From Allomuricauda sp. CP2A (lineage in GTDB: Bacteria > Bacteroidota > Bacteroidia > Flavobacteriales > Flavobacteriaceae): DNA of 64,000 nt. The stretch is taken from NCBI RefSeq assembly GCF_001683915.1, contig NZ_LXTT01000117.1:1-64000 (forward strand), given 5' to 3'. Shown here in pieces: positions 54,001-63,116 of the stretch. Both the position numbers and the translations under genes were made by a program. The notes below the pieces were generated by a model. It worked only from the letters and a program-made list of their open reading frames with translations, searched no databases and was not told where the DNA came from. Each line of letters begins with the position of its first letter. Positions within the stretch are counted from its first letter, which is position 1.

Positions 54001-55869
54001 ATGAAAAAGCTGCTGTTATCGTCCATAATTGTTATCATAGGATTTACCTTTATCGGTAGACTTTCCTATCTGCAGTTATTTCGCTTTTCTCCCGACCAAA
54101 TTTTGGACGACCCGGCCATCAAAAAAATATATGATTACCCAGAACGTGGCTATATCTATGACAGAAACGGAGAACTTATGGTGGGGAATCAGCCTGCCTA
54201 TGATGTCATGGTCATTCCCCGAGAGGTAAAACCCTTGGACACCTTGGAGTTTTGTGGCCTTTTGGGAATTGACAAAAACACTTTTATCGCCAAAATGGAA
54301 AAAGCTAGGGTGTATTCTCCCAGGCTTCCATCCGTTTTGGTCCCCCAACTCTCCAAAGAGGATTATGCCACACTTCAGGAAAAAATGCGGCATTACGTTG
54401 GTTTTTATATCCAGAAAAGGTCTTTACGCTATTACACCACCAACAGTGCAGCCAATGTGCTGGGCTACATTAGTGAGGTAAATGAATGGGATTTACAGAA
54501 CAATCCCTATTATGTGGCAGGAGAACTAAAAGGGAGAACCGGCATTGAAAAACAGTATGAAGAGGTGCTGAGGGGGCGAAAAGGGGTGAAACATATCCAA
54601 AAAGATCGTTTTAATCGCGATATAGGCCCTTACAAGGATGGCAAGTTGGATACGTTGCCAGAGCAGGGCACGGAAATACACATTACTTTGGATAAAAAAC
54701 TCCAAGAGTATGGCGAAAAATTGATGCATGGAAAAAGAGGCGGCATTGTGGCCATTGAACCCAAGTCCGGTGAAATCCTGGCCATGATCTCCGGCCCTAC
54801 TTACGACCCATCACTCTTGGTGGGTAGGGAGCGTTCCAAAAATTACAGTAAACTCCATTACGACACCATTTCCAAGCCCACATGGGACCGTTCCATCCTG
54901 GCAGAACCCTCCCCCGGATCACCTTTTAAGACCTTGAATGCCTTGGCTGCCCTTCAGGAAGGAGTGGTTGACCCCAGTACCAAATTCCGGTGTTACCATG
55001 GTTTTTATGTTGGAAACACCTTAAGAGGATGCCATTGCGGCGGCGGTGTCCGTGATATGAATTCCGGTATTTACCAATCGTGCAATGCCTATTTTGCCGG
55101 AGTGTTTAGAAGACTTTTTGATAAATATTCCACTACGGATGAAGCCATGGACGTTTGGGAAAGGCACATGGAAAGTTTTGGGCTGGGCAATTATTTGGGC
55201 ACGGACCTTCCAACGGGAAGACCTGGAAGAATTCCAGATAAAACTTTTTACGATAAATGGTACGGCGATGGAAGATGGGCCGCATCAACCATCATATCCA
55301 ATTCCATTGGCCAAGGAGAAATTGCCGCTACCCCGTTACAATTGGCCAATATGACAGCTGCCATAGCCAATCGGGGATATTTTTACACCCCACATGTCAT
55401 AAAAAGTATGGGGGGCTCAGGATCTATCGACCCTGCTTATACCGAACCCCACTATACCACCATTGATCGAAAGCATTTTGAACCTGTGATCAAAGGAATG
55501 GCCAATGTGTACAAATATGGAACGGCCAGATGGGTTCAGATTCCAGATATTGAAATAGCGGGCAAGACCGGTACAGTGGAAAATTTCGTGAGGGTCAATG
55601 GGGAACGAATGCAACTTACGGACCATTCCGTCTTTGTGGCCTTTGCCCCGGTTGAGAACCCTCAAATTGCCGTGGCCGTCTATATTGAAAACGGATATTT
55701 TGGATCTCGATATGCCGGACACATAGCTTCCCTTCTGATTGAAAAGTACATAAAGGGAGAAGTTACAAGAAAAGATTTGGAGAAACGCATGTTGGAGAAA
55801 ACATTGGAACATGAGTATGCCAAGCCCTATAGCGGTGAACCTTTCAAGATAAATGAGTATGTCTGGTAG
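54001..55869 (+). CDS. mrdA: Penicillin-binding protein 2 (elongasome transpeptidase)
   Basis: This 622-residue class B PBP has a membrane helix at about 5-25. The pedestal domain begins at about 50 (YPERGYIYDRNGELMVGNQPAYDVMVIPRE). The transpeptidase motifs are SPFK (S307/K310), SCN (360-362) and KTGT (522-525). The Bacteroidota-specific CHCGGG insert precedes the SCN motif. It crosslinks peptidoglycan during elongation with RodA. Confidence 0.96.
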   Translation: MKKLLLSSIIVIIGFTFIGRLSYLQLFRFSPDQILDDPAIKKIYDYPERGYIYDRNGELMVGNQPAYDVMVIPREVKPLDTLEFCGLLGIDKNTFIAKMEKARVYSPRLPSVLVPQLSKEDYATLQEKMRHYVGFYIQKRSLRYYTTNSAANVLGYISEVNEWDLQNNPYYVAGELKGRTGIEKQYEEVLRGRKGVKHIQKDRFNRDIGPYKDGKLDTLPEQGTEIHITLDKKLQEYGEKLMHGKRGGIVAIEPKSGEILAMISGPTYDPSLLVGRERSKNYSKLHYDTISKPTWDRSILAEPSPGSPFKTLNALAALQEGVVDPSTKFRCYHGFYVGNTLRGCHCGGGVRDMNSGIYQSCNAYFAGVFRRLFDKYSTTDEAMDVWERHMESFGLGNYLGTDLPTGRPGRIPDKTFYDKWYGDGRWAASTIISNSIGQGEIAATPLQLANMTAAIANRGYFYTPHVIKSMGGSGSIDPAYTEPHYTTIDRKHFEPVIKGMANVYKYGTARWVQIPDIEIAGKTGTVENFVRVNGERMQLTDHSVFVAFAPVENPQIAVAVYIENGYFGSRYAGHIASLLIEKYIKGEVTRKDLEKRMLEKTLEHEYAKPYSGEPFKINEYVW

Positions 55870-57142
55870 AGGGCTTTTTGGAAGGATAGATTGGATCACT
55901 ATTTTTCTCTATGCCCTTTTGGTCTTCATTGGATGGATCAATATCTATTCCACTTCATTGGTTGACCCAAGCCTTTCCATTTTTGATTTTTCAACACTTT
56001 ACGGAAAACAGCTCTTTTTTATTGGGCTGGCCGCTTTGGGCATAATTTTGGTCCTTTTTGTGGAGTCCAATTTCTTTGAACGCTTTGCCTCCATCTTTTA
56101 CATCATTTCCATTCTTTTGTTGTTGGGCCTCTTTGTATTTGGAAAAACCATTGCAGGGGCCACCTCTTGGTATAACCTGGGGTTTTTCAACCTTCAGCCC
56201 TCCGAGCTTGCCAAGGTGGCAACGGCACTTGCCCTGGCCAAGTTTTTAAGTGATATACAAACCGATATTCGAACAGGAAGACACCAAATATATGCGCTCA
56301 TCATTGTCCTTCTTCCAGCATTGCTTATCCTGCCCCAACCCGATCCTGGTAGCGCCTTGATTTATTTTTCCTTCTTTTTTGTGTTGTTCCGGGAAGGTTT
56401 TCCTTTGTATTATTTGGGAATATTGGTTTTTATGGTCATTCTTTTTGCCACCACTTTAATGTTCGGTACCGTTTGGGTTGCCATAGGCTTGATTATATTG
56501 ACCGTATTGATCTACACCTTTAAAAAAGCATCCGTTAAGATTCCTGTGCTTCCCGTAACAGGCGTTATTGTGCTTTCCATTTTGTTCTCATTATCCGTGG
56601 ATTTTGTTTATGAAAACGTGTTTGAGCAACGCCACCGCGATAGAATTGCACTTTGGTTGAGCTTGGAAAAGGATGAAGATAAGCTGGAAGAAATCAGAAA
56701 GACCATCGGGTACAACACCTATCAATCTGAAAAAGCCATTGAATCCGGTGGATTCTTTGGAAAGGGCTTTTTGGAGGGCACACGCACCAAAGGTGACTTT
56801 GTTCCAGAGCAGCATACCGATTATATTTTTAGCTCCGTGGGTGAGGAATGGGGGTTTTTGGGCACTGTAACCGTAATCCTGCTGTTTTCCGTTTTCTTTT
56901 TACGATTGATCCATATTGCGGAACGGCAAAAAAGTGATTTTAGCCGAATGTACGGCTATGGGGTCATTTCCATTTTGGTGTTCCACTATTTCATCAATAT
57001 AGGGATGGTGATTGGTCTTTTGCCCACCATTGGGGTGCCCCTGCCCTTTTTCAGTTATGGGGGGTCCGGACTTATCTTTTTTACCATGTTGCTCTTTATC
57101 TTCCTAAAATTGGACTCCAACCGATTAAAGGACGGGATTTAA
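55853..57142 (+). CDS. rodA: Rod shape-determining protein RodA (SEDS glycosyltransferase)
   Basis: This 429-residue SEDS protein has about ten membrane helices. The conserved blocks are GATSWYNLGFFNLQPSELAKVA, the LPQPDPGSALIYFSFF region with the essential aspartate, EQHTDYIFSSVGEEWGF and GVPLPFFSYGGSGLI. It polymerises glycan strands. Its start overlaps mrdA by 17 nt (a second ATG at 55859 is possible). Its end overlaps the convergent nuclease gene by 4 nt. Confidence 0.96.
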   Translation: MSMSGRGLFGRIDWITIFLYALLVFIGWINIYSTSLVDPSLSIFDFSTLYGKQLFFIGLAALGIILVLFVESNFFERFASIFYIISILLLLGLFVFGKTIAGATSWYNLGFFNLQPSELAKVATALALAKFLSDIQTDIRTGRHQIYALIIVLLPALLILPQPDPGSALIYFSFFFVLFREGFPLYYLGILVFMVILFATTLMFGTVWVAIGLIILTVLIYTFKKASVKIPVLPVTGVIVLSILFSLSVDFVYENVFEQRHRDRIALWLSLEKDEDKLEEIRKTIGYNTYQSEKAIESGGFFGKGFLEGTRTKGDFVPEQHTDYIFSSVGEEWGFLGTVTVILLFSVFFLRLIHIAERQKSDFSRMYGYGVISILVFHYFINIGMVIGLLPTIGVPLPFFSYGGSGLIFFTMLLFIFLKLDSNRLKDGI

Positions 57143-57930
57143 AACTTCCACCCGGAAGCATTCACTTTGCTTTCAATTTCTTCTTGCCATGCAATGCTCT
57201 GTTTTTCAAAAAAATTGATGCCGGTTTGTTTCTCAATGGTATCAATCGGCACTAAAAAGTGATGTAACGGCTGCTGACTTTCTTCACCGGGTATCAAAAA
57301 AGCGAGTGCCGCTTCAGAATCTTTTCTAAAAACAATCTTGTAAAAAGTTCGGGGCACATCTACATCCTCATCCCCTATTTCTTCCAAACCATCCTCTAGA
57401 ATTCCGCCTGTGACCACCACCAAATCACCATAGGTTTTACACCAATGGCGCACTTGCTGTTCCAAACGGTTCCACACCCCTGCATTAAAGTCCCTGTCCT
57501 GTGGACTAATGTTACTCGTATAAAACGTCTCGTTATAGGCATATTCCGAAAAGCGGCGATCTCCTGCGGGGCATAAGTGGCCTCGGTCATAGCCAGAGCC
57601 TCTGTAATTTCGCCAATCGGCTGATTTGGTCTTCACTTTTGGATCTTCAATAAAATAAGGCCGCTTTCTATCTTCATAGGTAAGATGGCTTTTTTTGAGC
57701 TCATACAGCACCCACTCTGCCTGCTCATACGGTTCATTATAGGAAAGCATATAATGTTGGTGCCGTACAATATCACCCGTTGTTGAACTGGGCAAAAAGG
57801 CATCAGAAATGACTTCATCACTTGACTTTTCTGTATTGGAATAGGTCGCTGGGGTATAAAAATTCTCAAACAGCCAAAATCCTATCACACAAGCCAAAAA
57901 AAGTAGTGTATAAATGGTTCTATTTTTCAT
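57139..57930 (-). CDS. Membrane-anchored or secreted DNA/RNA non-specific endonuclease
   Basis: This 263-residue protein of the NUC1 family has an N-terminal hydrophobic segment at about 5-25. The catalytic motif is DRGH (D115-H118), followed by the metal-binding NETFYTSNISPQDRDFNAGVWNRLE region. It degrades DNA and RNA without sequence preference in the envelope or medium, probably for nutrient scavenging. It is convergent with rodA. Confidence 0.92.
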   Translation of the reverse strand: MKNRTIYTLLFLACVIGFWLFENFYTPATYSNTEKSSDEVISDAFLPSSTTGDIVRHQHYMLSYNEPYEQAEWVLYELKKSHLTYEDRKRPYFIEDPKVKTKSADWRNYRGSGYDRGHLCPAGDRRFSEYAYNETFYTSNISPQDRDFNAGVWNRLEQQVRHWCKTYGDLVVVTGGILEDGLEEIGDEDVDVPRTFYKIVFRKDSEAALAFLIPGEESQQPLHHFLVPIDTIEKQTGINFFEKQSIAWQEEIESKVNASGWKF

Positions 57931-58052
57931 TTCCCTTAAAAAGTTCTGTCAACAAAGGGTAAAGTTCATCAAAATATACCTTTCCAAAAAACGCGATCAT
58001 TACCAGGATATGATTATATTGGAAGTGTACCAACCAAAACAATTCAATTTTC

Positions 58053-59357
58053 ATGGTAAAGAAAGCCATCTACGTTACGCTTCTTTTTGTCGCACTTATC
58101 AATAACAAAATTCAAGCACAGAGTTATGCTCCCACCAAAGAAAATTTGGAAAACCGGGAATGGTTCCAAGATGCAAAATTTGGTATGTTCATCCACTGGG
58201 GTGTTTACTCCGTTTTGGGGGTGCACGAATGGGTCATGGAAACGCAATCCATTGACAAAAAGACCTATGAAAAGGTGGCTCCCTTTTTCAATCCTACCGA
58301 GTTTGATGCCGAGGCGTGGGTGCTTTTGGCCAAATCCTCGGGGATGAAATACATCACCATTACATCCAAACACCACGACGGATTTGCCATGTTCGACAGT
58401 AAGTTGACCGATTGGGACATCATGGACCGAACCGTATACCAAAAAGACATCTTGAAACAACTGGCCGAGGCCTGCAGAAAGCACGGATTAAAGCTTTTTT
58501 TCTATTATTCCCAATTGGATTGGAACCATCCCGATTATTATCCCCGAGGTGAAACGGGAAATAAAACAGGTAGACCAGATGAGGGAAATTGGGAAAATTA
58601 CCTCGATTTTATGAATGGACAGCTTACGGAGTTGTTGACCAATTACGGCGATGTGGCCGGAATCTGGTTTGATGGTTGGTGGGACAAAAAGAAAGCGGAT
58701 TGGCAACTGAGAAAAACCTACGAGCTTATTCATGAGCTGCAACCACAGACACTTATTGGCAGCAACCACCACCAAGCTCCCATGGAAGGTGAGGATTTCC
58801 AAATGTTTGAAAAGGACCTACCCGGTGAAAACAAAGGCGGTTTCAGTGCAGATGCCAAAGTGGGTCAGTTACCGTTGGAGACAGCTGAGACCATGGCGCA
58901 TCGCTGGGGATTCTCATTGCAGGACAAGGAATATAAGTCCTCAAAAGAACTCATACACTACTTGGTAAAAGCGGCGGGGTATAACAGCAATTTTCTGTTG
59001 AATGTGGGGCCCATGCCCAATGGAAAAATTCAACCAGAGTTTGTGGACACCTTGAAAGTCATTGGGGAATGGACATCAAAAAATGGGGAAACCATTTATG
59101 GTACCCGAGGGGGGCCTGTTCCTCCACAGTCGTGGGGTGTTACCACCCAAAAAGGGGATACAGTCTTTGCGCATATCCTCAATTGGCAGTCCAATTCTTT
59201 TTTATTGCCGAAAATTTCAAAAAAAATAGAAGGCCTGGTGGATTTTAAGACCAAAAAACCTTTGGTTTATGAGACAACTTCTTATGGCACCTTAGTTCAA
59301 CTTCCTGATGATTGGAATGGTGAAGTGGATTACATTATGGAAATAAGGGTGAAATAA
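58053..59357 (+). CDS. Glycoside hydrolase family 29 alpha-L-fucosidase
   Basis: This 434-residue protein has a signal peptide (about 1-22, ending KIQAQ). The GH29 barrel is clear: MFIHWGVYS (H48), TSKHHDGFAMFDS (H107/H108) and the nucleophile D207 in GIWFDGWWD. The later DVGP-like LLNVGPMPNG motif is typical. It removes fucose from glycans, for example from algal or host polysaccharides. It stands alone and does not lie in a SusCD cluster. Confidence 0.9.
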   Translation: MVKKAIYVTLLFVALINNKIQAQSYAPTKENLENREWFQDAKFGMFIHWGVYSVLGVHEWVMETQSIDKKTYEKVAPFFNPTEFDAEAWVLLAKSSGMKYITITSKHHDGFAMFDSKLTDWDIMDRTVYQKDILKQLAEACRKHGLKLFFYYSQLDWNHPDYYPRGETGNKTGRPDEGNWENYLDFMNGQLTELLTNYGDVAGIWFDGWWDKKKADWQLRKTYELIHELQPQTLIGSNHHQAPMEGEDFQMFEKDLPGENKGGFSADAKVGQLPLETAETMAHRWGFSLQDKEYKSSKELIHYLVKAAGYNSNFLLNVGPMPNGKIQPEFVDTLKVIGEWTSKNGETIYGTRGGPVPPQSWGVTTQKGDTVFAHILNWQSNSFLLPKISKKIEGLVDFKTKKPLVYETTSYGTLVQLPDDWNGEVDYIMEIRVK

Positions 59358-59573
59358 AAACTTCACCCTAGAAGATATCAATATGCCACAAAAAGAGGCT
59401 GTTTAAAAAGCTCGTTACCTGTCAGGTTAAGCCCTTCGACTTCGCTCAGGATGAACTAAAGTCGAAACCCATTGATTACCAACATGCTTTAGGTTCTCGA
59501 CTGCGCTCGAACTGACAAATTCAAACTTTTGTTGCTTTTTAGACAGCCTCTCTTATATGAATGATTCTATTTT
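59358..59573. other. Convergent intergenic region filled by a MITE-like repeat
   Basis: This is a 216-nt gap between the fucosidase and the protease. It holds MITE-like repeat copy B at 59394-59551 and no gene. The repeat ends may also terminate both convergent transcripts. Confidence 0.6.
59394..59551. repeat. MITE-like intergenic repeat, copy B
   Basis: The terminal inverted repeat is 18 bp with one mismatch (59394-59411 with 59534-59551). The core 59421-59516 is bounded by GTCAG and CTGAC and matches copy A (5189-5305) in the same orientation. The arms are exchanged relative to copy A: the right arm 59517-59543 is the complement of the left arm of A in 26 of 27 bases, and the left arm 59399-59420 matches the complement of the right arm of A in 17 of 22. 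No obvious target-site duplication was found. Confidence 0.85.
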
Positions 59574-61757
59574 TTAGTCTTTATTGGCACTGGCCAATTT
59601 TTGTTCGCCGCCTTTAATGTTGTTCAACTGCAAATCTTTGAGCACATTCACGGCCTCTTCCACATAGATGTCCTTGGCCAAATCTTTGTGCCATCTGTCC
59701 CTTTTCTCGCGAAGAACGGAATCTTGGGTGAACAACTCTGTTTCATAACGAAGTGATCCAAAGGTCAACTTGGAATCATAATCCCGTAGACTCTTGAATT
59801 TTTCGGACCGCTTTTTAGCTTCACTTTCCTTCGTTACAAATGTGTCGTAGTTTAGTGAAACAACGGTCTCATCTTGCTGTTCTTTGATCCATTGGGCGTT
59901 TTCCTCAATCAATTTGATCTGCGGATTGTTTGCCATACGTTTTTTACTATTGGCCACAGTGGTTTCAAAATCGATGTAACCATCCCAAACTTTATAATCT
60001 GCAGGTGTGATCTTGTCCCAACCCAGTGGATTTTCTTGATCACGCTCACCCAAATCGATATAACTGTATCTGTCTGGAACAACGATGTCACTTTTTACAC
60101 CTTCCAATTGGGTAGACCCGCCATTGATCCTATAGAACTTCTGGGTGGTCAATTTAATGGCTCCCAGATCGCCATGCTCATTGCTCCGGACAATGTTGTC
60201 CAGTGGAATTACATTCTGAACGGTTCCTTTACCAAAAGTTTGTTTGCTACCAATGACAACGGCTCGCTTATAATCCTGCATGGCCGCTGCCAAAATTTCA
60301 GAAGCGGATGCTGAAAGTTCATTTACCATAATGACCAAGGGGCCATCCCATTGAATGCGTTCGTCCTTGTCTTCATGGACTTCTTTTCGTTCTCCAGAAG
60401 AGCGAACCTGTACTATGGGCCCATCCTTGATGAAGAGCCCGGCCATTTCCACAACGGTTTTCAATGAACCGCCGCCATTATCCCTAAGGTCAAGGATAAT
60501 GCCTTCCACACCATCTTCTTTTAGGCGTTCCACCTCTTTGGCCACATCGGTGGCTGCATTTCGTTCTGTATAATCTTCAAAATCCACATAGAATTTGGGA
60601 AGATTGATGATCCCATATTCGTGGTCATCACTTTTAATGGTTGCGGATTTTGCGTAGGATTCTTCCAACTCAACCACATCGCGGGTAATGGAAACCTTTT
60701 CAATGGTGCCATCAACTTTTCTAACGGTGAGATCTACAACAGTACCTTTGGGCCCTTTGATGAGCTTAATGGCATCATCAAGGCGCATTCCTACAATATC
60801 AATGGGTTCCTCTCCTTCTTGTCCTACTTTTAAAATTTCGTCGCCCACTTCCAAGCTTTGGTCTCTCCAAACGGGTCCACCGGAAATAATTTCCACGATT
60901 TTGGCACCTTCGGGTCTTTTTTGCAAGCGGGCACCGATGCCTTCAAACTTACCGGACATGCCAATATCAAATCGTTCTTTTTCCTCTGGTGCGAAATAAA
61001 AGGTGTGGGGGTCAAATTCATCCACAATGGTGTTGATGTACTGCACAAACCAATCCTTGCGCTCCAAATCGTCAATAAAGTCGAAATATTCGTCCAAGTT
61101 TTCCTTGACATTCTCGCGGGATTCTTCCTCGGTCAATGTTTTATCCACATCATTGGGTATTGCATCAAACAAATAAGTCTGTCCTTCACCAGCATCCTCT
61201 TTTATCATTGGTTCAGTTGCATCGGAAATCTTGTTTTCCACTTTGTTCCCAAAGATTGCCAGGGCATTGTACTTCAATTGTTTTCTCCAACGCTCCTTAA
61301 GTTGTTTCCTGTTTGCGGCAAATTCTTGCTCGCTATAATCAATGTCTATGGTTTCATCCAATGTATAGTCAAAAGGTTCGGAAAGCACTTCTTTGTAAAT
61401 TTCCTTGGCCTCGTTCATACGCAACATTAAACGTTGGTACACAATATTGAAAAATGTGATTTCGGTATTCTTGATCTCATCATCGATCATGAACCGATAC
61501 TTTTCAAATTCCCGAACATCGCTTTCCAGAAAATAGCGTTTGGTAGGATCTAGAATGTCGATAAAATCATCAAAAACACTGGAACTAAAAGTATCATCCA
61601 AAGCTTTTGGCTCATAATGTCCCCGTTCCAGGACATACGTAATCAGGTCCAGCAACAGTTTATCCTTGTCGTCATTATCAAAAGACTTGTTTGTGAAACT
61701 GCAGGAGGCTACTGCAACAAGAATTACCAGAAGTGCCAAAATAAAATTCTTCTTCAT
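59574..61757 (-). CDS. C-terminal processing (tail-specific) protease, S41A family
   Basis: This 727-residue lipoprotein has lipobox VASC (about C19). An N-terminal TSP domain precedes a PDZ domain (about 250-330; GIGARLQKRPEGAKIVEIISGGPVWRD). The S41 catalytic core has the serine in ELSASASEILAAAMQDYKR and the lysine in SKQTFGKGTVQ. A C-terminal DUF3340-type extension (about 580-727) resembles Prc/Tsp of E. coli. It degrades or trims periplasmic proteins from their C termini. Confidence 0.94.
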   Translation of the reverse strand: MKKNFILALLVILVAVASCSFTNKSFDNDDKDKLLLDLITYVLERGHYEPKALDDTFSSSVFDDFIDILDPTKRYFLESDVREFEKYRFMIDDEIKNTEITFFNIVYQRLMLRMNEAKEIYKEVLSEPFDYTLDETIDIDYSEQEFAANRKQLKERWRKQLKYNALAIFGNKVENKISDATEPMIKEDAGEGQTYLFDAIPNDVDKTLTEEESRENVKENLDEYFDFIDDLERKDWFVQYINTIVDEFDPHTFYFAPEEKERFDIGMSGKFEGIGARLQKRPEGAKIVEIISGGPVWRDQSLEVGDEILKVGQEGEEPIDIVGMRLDDAIKLIKGPKGTVVDLTVRKVDGTIEKVSITRDVVELEESYAKSATIKSDDHEYGIINLPKFYVDFEDYTERNAATDVAKEVERLKEDGVEGIILDLRDNGGGSLKTVVEMAGLFIKDGPIVQVRSSGERKEVHEDKDERIQWDGPLVIMVNELSASASEILAAAMQDYKRAVVIGSKQTFGKGTVQNVIPLDNIVRSNEHGDLGAIKLTTQKFYRINGGSTQLEGVKSDIVVPDRYSYIDLGERDQENPLGWDKITPADYKVWDGYIDFETTVANSKKRMANNPQIKLIEENAQWIKEQQDETVVSLNYDTFVTKESEAKKRSEKFKSLRDYDSKLTFGSLRYETELFTQDSVLREKRDRWHKDLAKDIYVEEAVNVLKDLQLNNIKGGEQKLASANKD

Positions 61758-61957
61758 AAATCTATTTTTTTCGGAGTGATGGAATCTGATTTTTTCATCA
61801 AGTTTTCATCCCCTTATCCGTCATTTCTATTCGTATGAATTCCCTAAGATACTGAAAAAACCATGCCAGTTCGGGCATTGTCATTTAATTTTTTGTTAAA
61901 CAGTCAGGACTCCATATCCTTATGAAAAACGTATTTTTATGCCATTAATTATCCAAA
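61758..61957. other. Divergent promoter region between the protease and surE
   Basis: This is a 200-nt spacer between divergent genes. A near-consensus TATTTTTA at about 61931-61938 lies 20 nt before surE. No other structure was seen. Confidence 0.4.
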
Positions 61958-62740
61958 ATGAAAAAACCACTCATTCTGGTCACCAATGATGATGGAATTA
62001 CAGCCCCAGGGCTGCGGGCATTGATACGCACCATGAAACAATTGGGCGAGGTGGTGGTTGTGGCCCCGGACAGTCCCCAATCCGGTATGGGACACGCCAT
62101 AACTGTAGACAGCACCCTGTTTTCCAAAAAGGTGGTGGTGGACCATAAAGAGGGCGCCCCTAGCGAGTATAGTTGTAGCGGAACCCCCGCAGATTGCGTA
62201 AAATTGGCGCTTCGGGTACTGTTGGACCGTACTCCGGATATTTGTGTGAGCGGTATCAACCACGGCTCCAATTCGTCCATAAATGTAATTTATTCGGGCA
62301 CCATGAGTGCTGCCATTGAGGCAGGTATTGAGGGAATCCCCGCCATTGGGTTTTCATTGTGCGATTATTCTTGGAATGCCAATTTTGAACCTTCCCTGGA
62401 AGCCATCAAAAAAATAGTCGCTGAAGCCTTGGCCAACGGAATTCCCAAGGGAACCGTGCTCAATGTGAACATTCCCAAAACCGAAGGTGCCCCACCAAAA
62501 GGCATAAAGGTCTGTAGACAGGCGAGGGGCAATTGGAAAGAGAAATTTGATGAACGGACCAGCCCCTCGGGCAAGGATTATTACTGGCTGACCGGTGAAT
62601 TTGAACTGCTGGACAAGGGAGAGGATACCGATGAATGGGCTCTGGCACAAGGCTATATATCGGTGGTACCCACTCAATTTGACCTTACGGCACATCACGC
62701 CATCCCACAAATAAACAACTGGAACTTAAATGAACACTAA
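61958..62740 (+). CDS. surE: 5'/3'-nucleotidase SurE
   Basis: This 260-residue metal-dependent phosphatase has the LVTNDDGITAPG motif (D11/D12), PDSPQSGMGHAITV and CVSGINHGSNSSINVIYSGTMSAA. It dephosphorylates nucleoside monophosphates under stress and in stationary phase. Its stop overlaps the next start by 11 nt. Confidence 0.96.
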   Translation: MKKPLILVTNDDGITAPGLRALIRTMKQLGEVVVVAPDSPQSGMGHAITVDSTLFSKKVVVDHKEGAPSEYSCSGTPADCVKLALRVLLDRTPDICVSGINHGSNSSINVIYSGTMSAAIEAGIEGIPAIGFSLCDYSWNANFEPSLEAIKKIVAEALANGIPKGTVLNVNIPKTEGAPPKGIKVCRQARGNWKEKFDERTSPSGKDYYWLTGEFELLDKGEDTDEWALAQGYISVVPTQFDLTAHHAIPQINNWNLNEH

Positions 62741-63017
62741 AAAAGAAATTTTAATCGGTTTTGCCGTAGGAATCATTGCCAATGTCTTTGGAACGCTAAT
62801 CTATATTTTGTTGTTTTCCGATTTAAGTATCGTGGAAACCTTCAATGCCGCTATGGGTCAGGGACATATGGGCAGCTTATTGGCATTGGGGGCCATATTG
62901 AATTTGGTGGCCTTTTTTGGGTTTCTTCGGATTAAAAGGGACCATAGAGCCAGAGGAGTCATGATTGCCACTTTGGTCACCGCATTGGTTATTTTGTTTT
63001 ATAAAGTGTTTGCTTAA
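62730..63017 (+). CDS. Small two- or three-helix membrane protein of unknown function
   Basis: This 95-residue protein has hydrophobic segments at about 7-28, 45-66 and 76-94 and a basic stretch (RIKRDHRARG) between the last two. No known family is recognised. It overlaps surE and precedes lpxB, so it may be co-expressed in envelope maintenance; that is only context. Confidence 0.75.
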   Translation: MNTKKEILIGFAVGIIANVFGTLIYILLFSDLSIVETFNAAMGQGHMGSLLALGAILNLVAFFGFLRIKRDHRARGVMIATLVTALVILFYKVFA

Positions 63018-63084
63018 ATAAGTACTAGCCCAAACTCAAAATGCAAGTGCAAAAAAGCATTCCAAATGAAACTTGACATTGAGT

Positions 63085-63109
63085 TTGAACTTGAAACTTG
63101 AACTTGAAC
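63085..63109 (+). repeat. Short imperfect TTGAAC tandem repeat
   Basis: The hexamer TTGAAC occurs at 63085-63090, 63098-63103 and 63104-63109, with a related TTGAAA between. It lies 8 nt before the lpxB ATG. It is likely noncoding and may affect translation initiation if copy number varies. Confidence 0.55.
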
Positions 63110-63116
63110 TTTCTAC

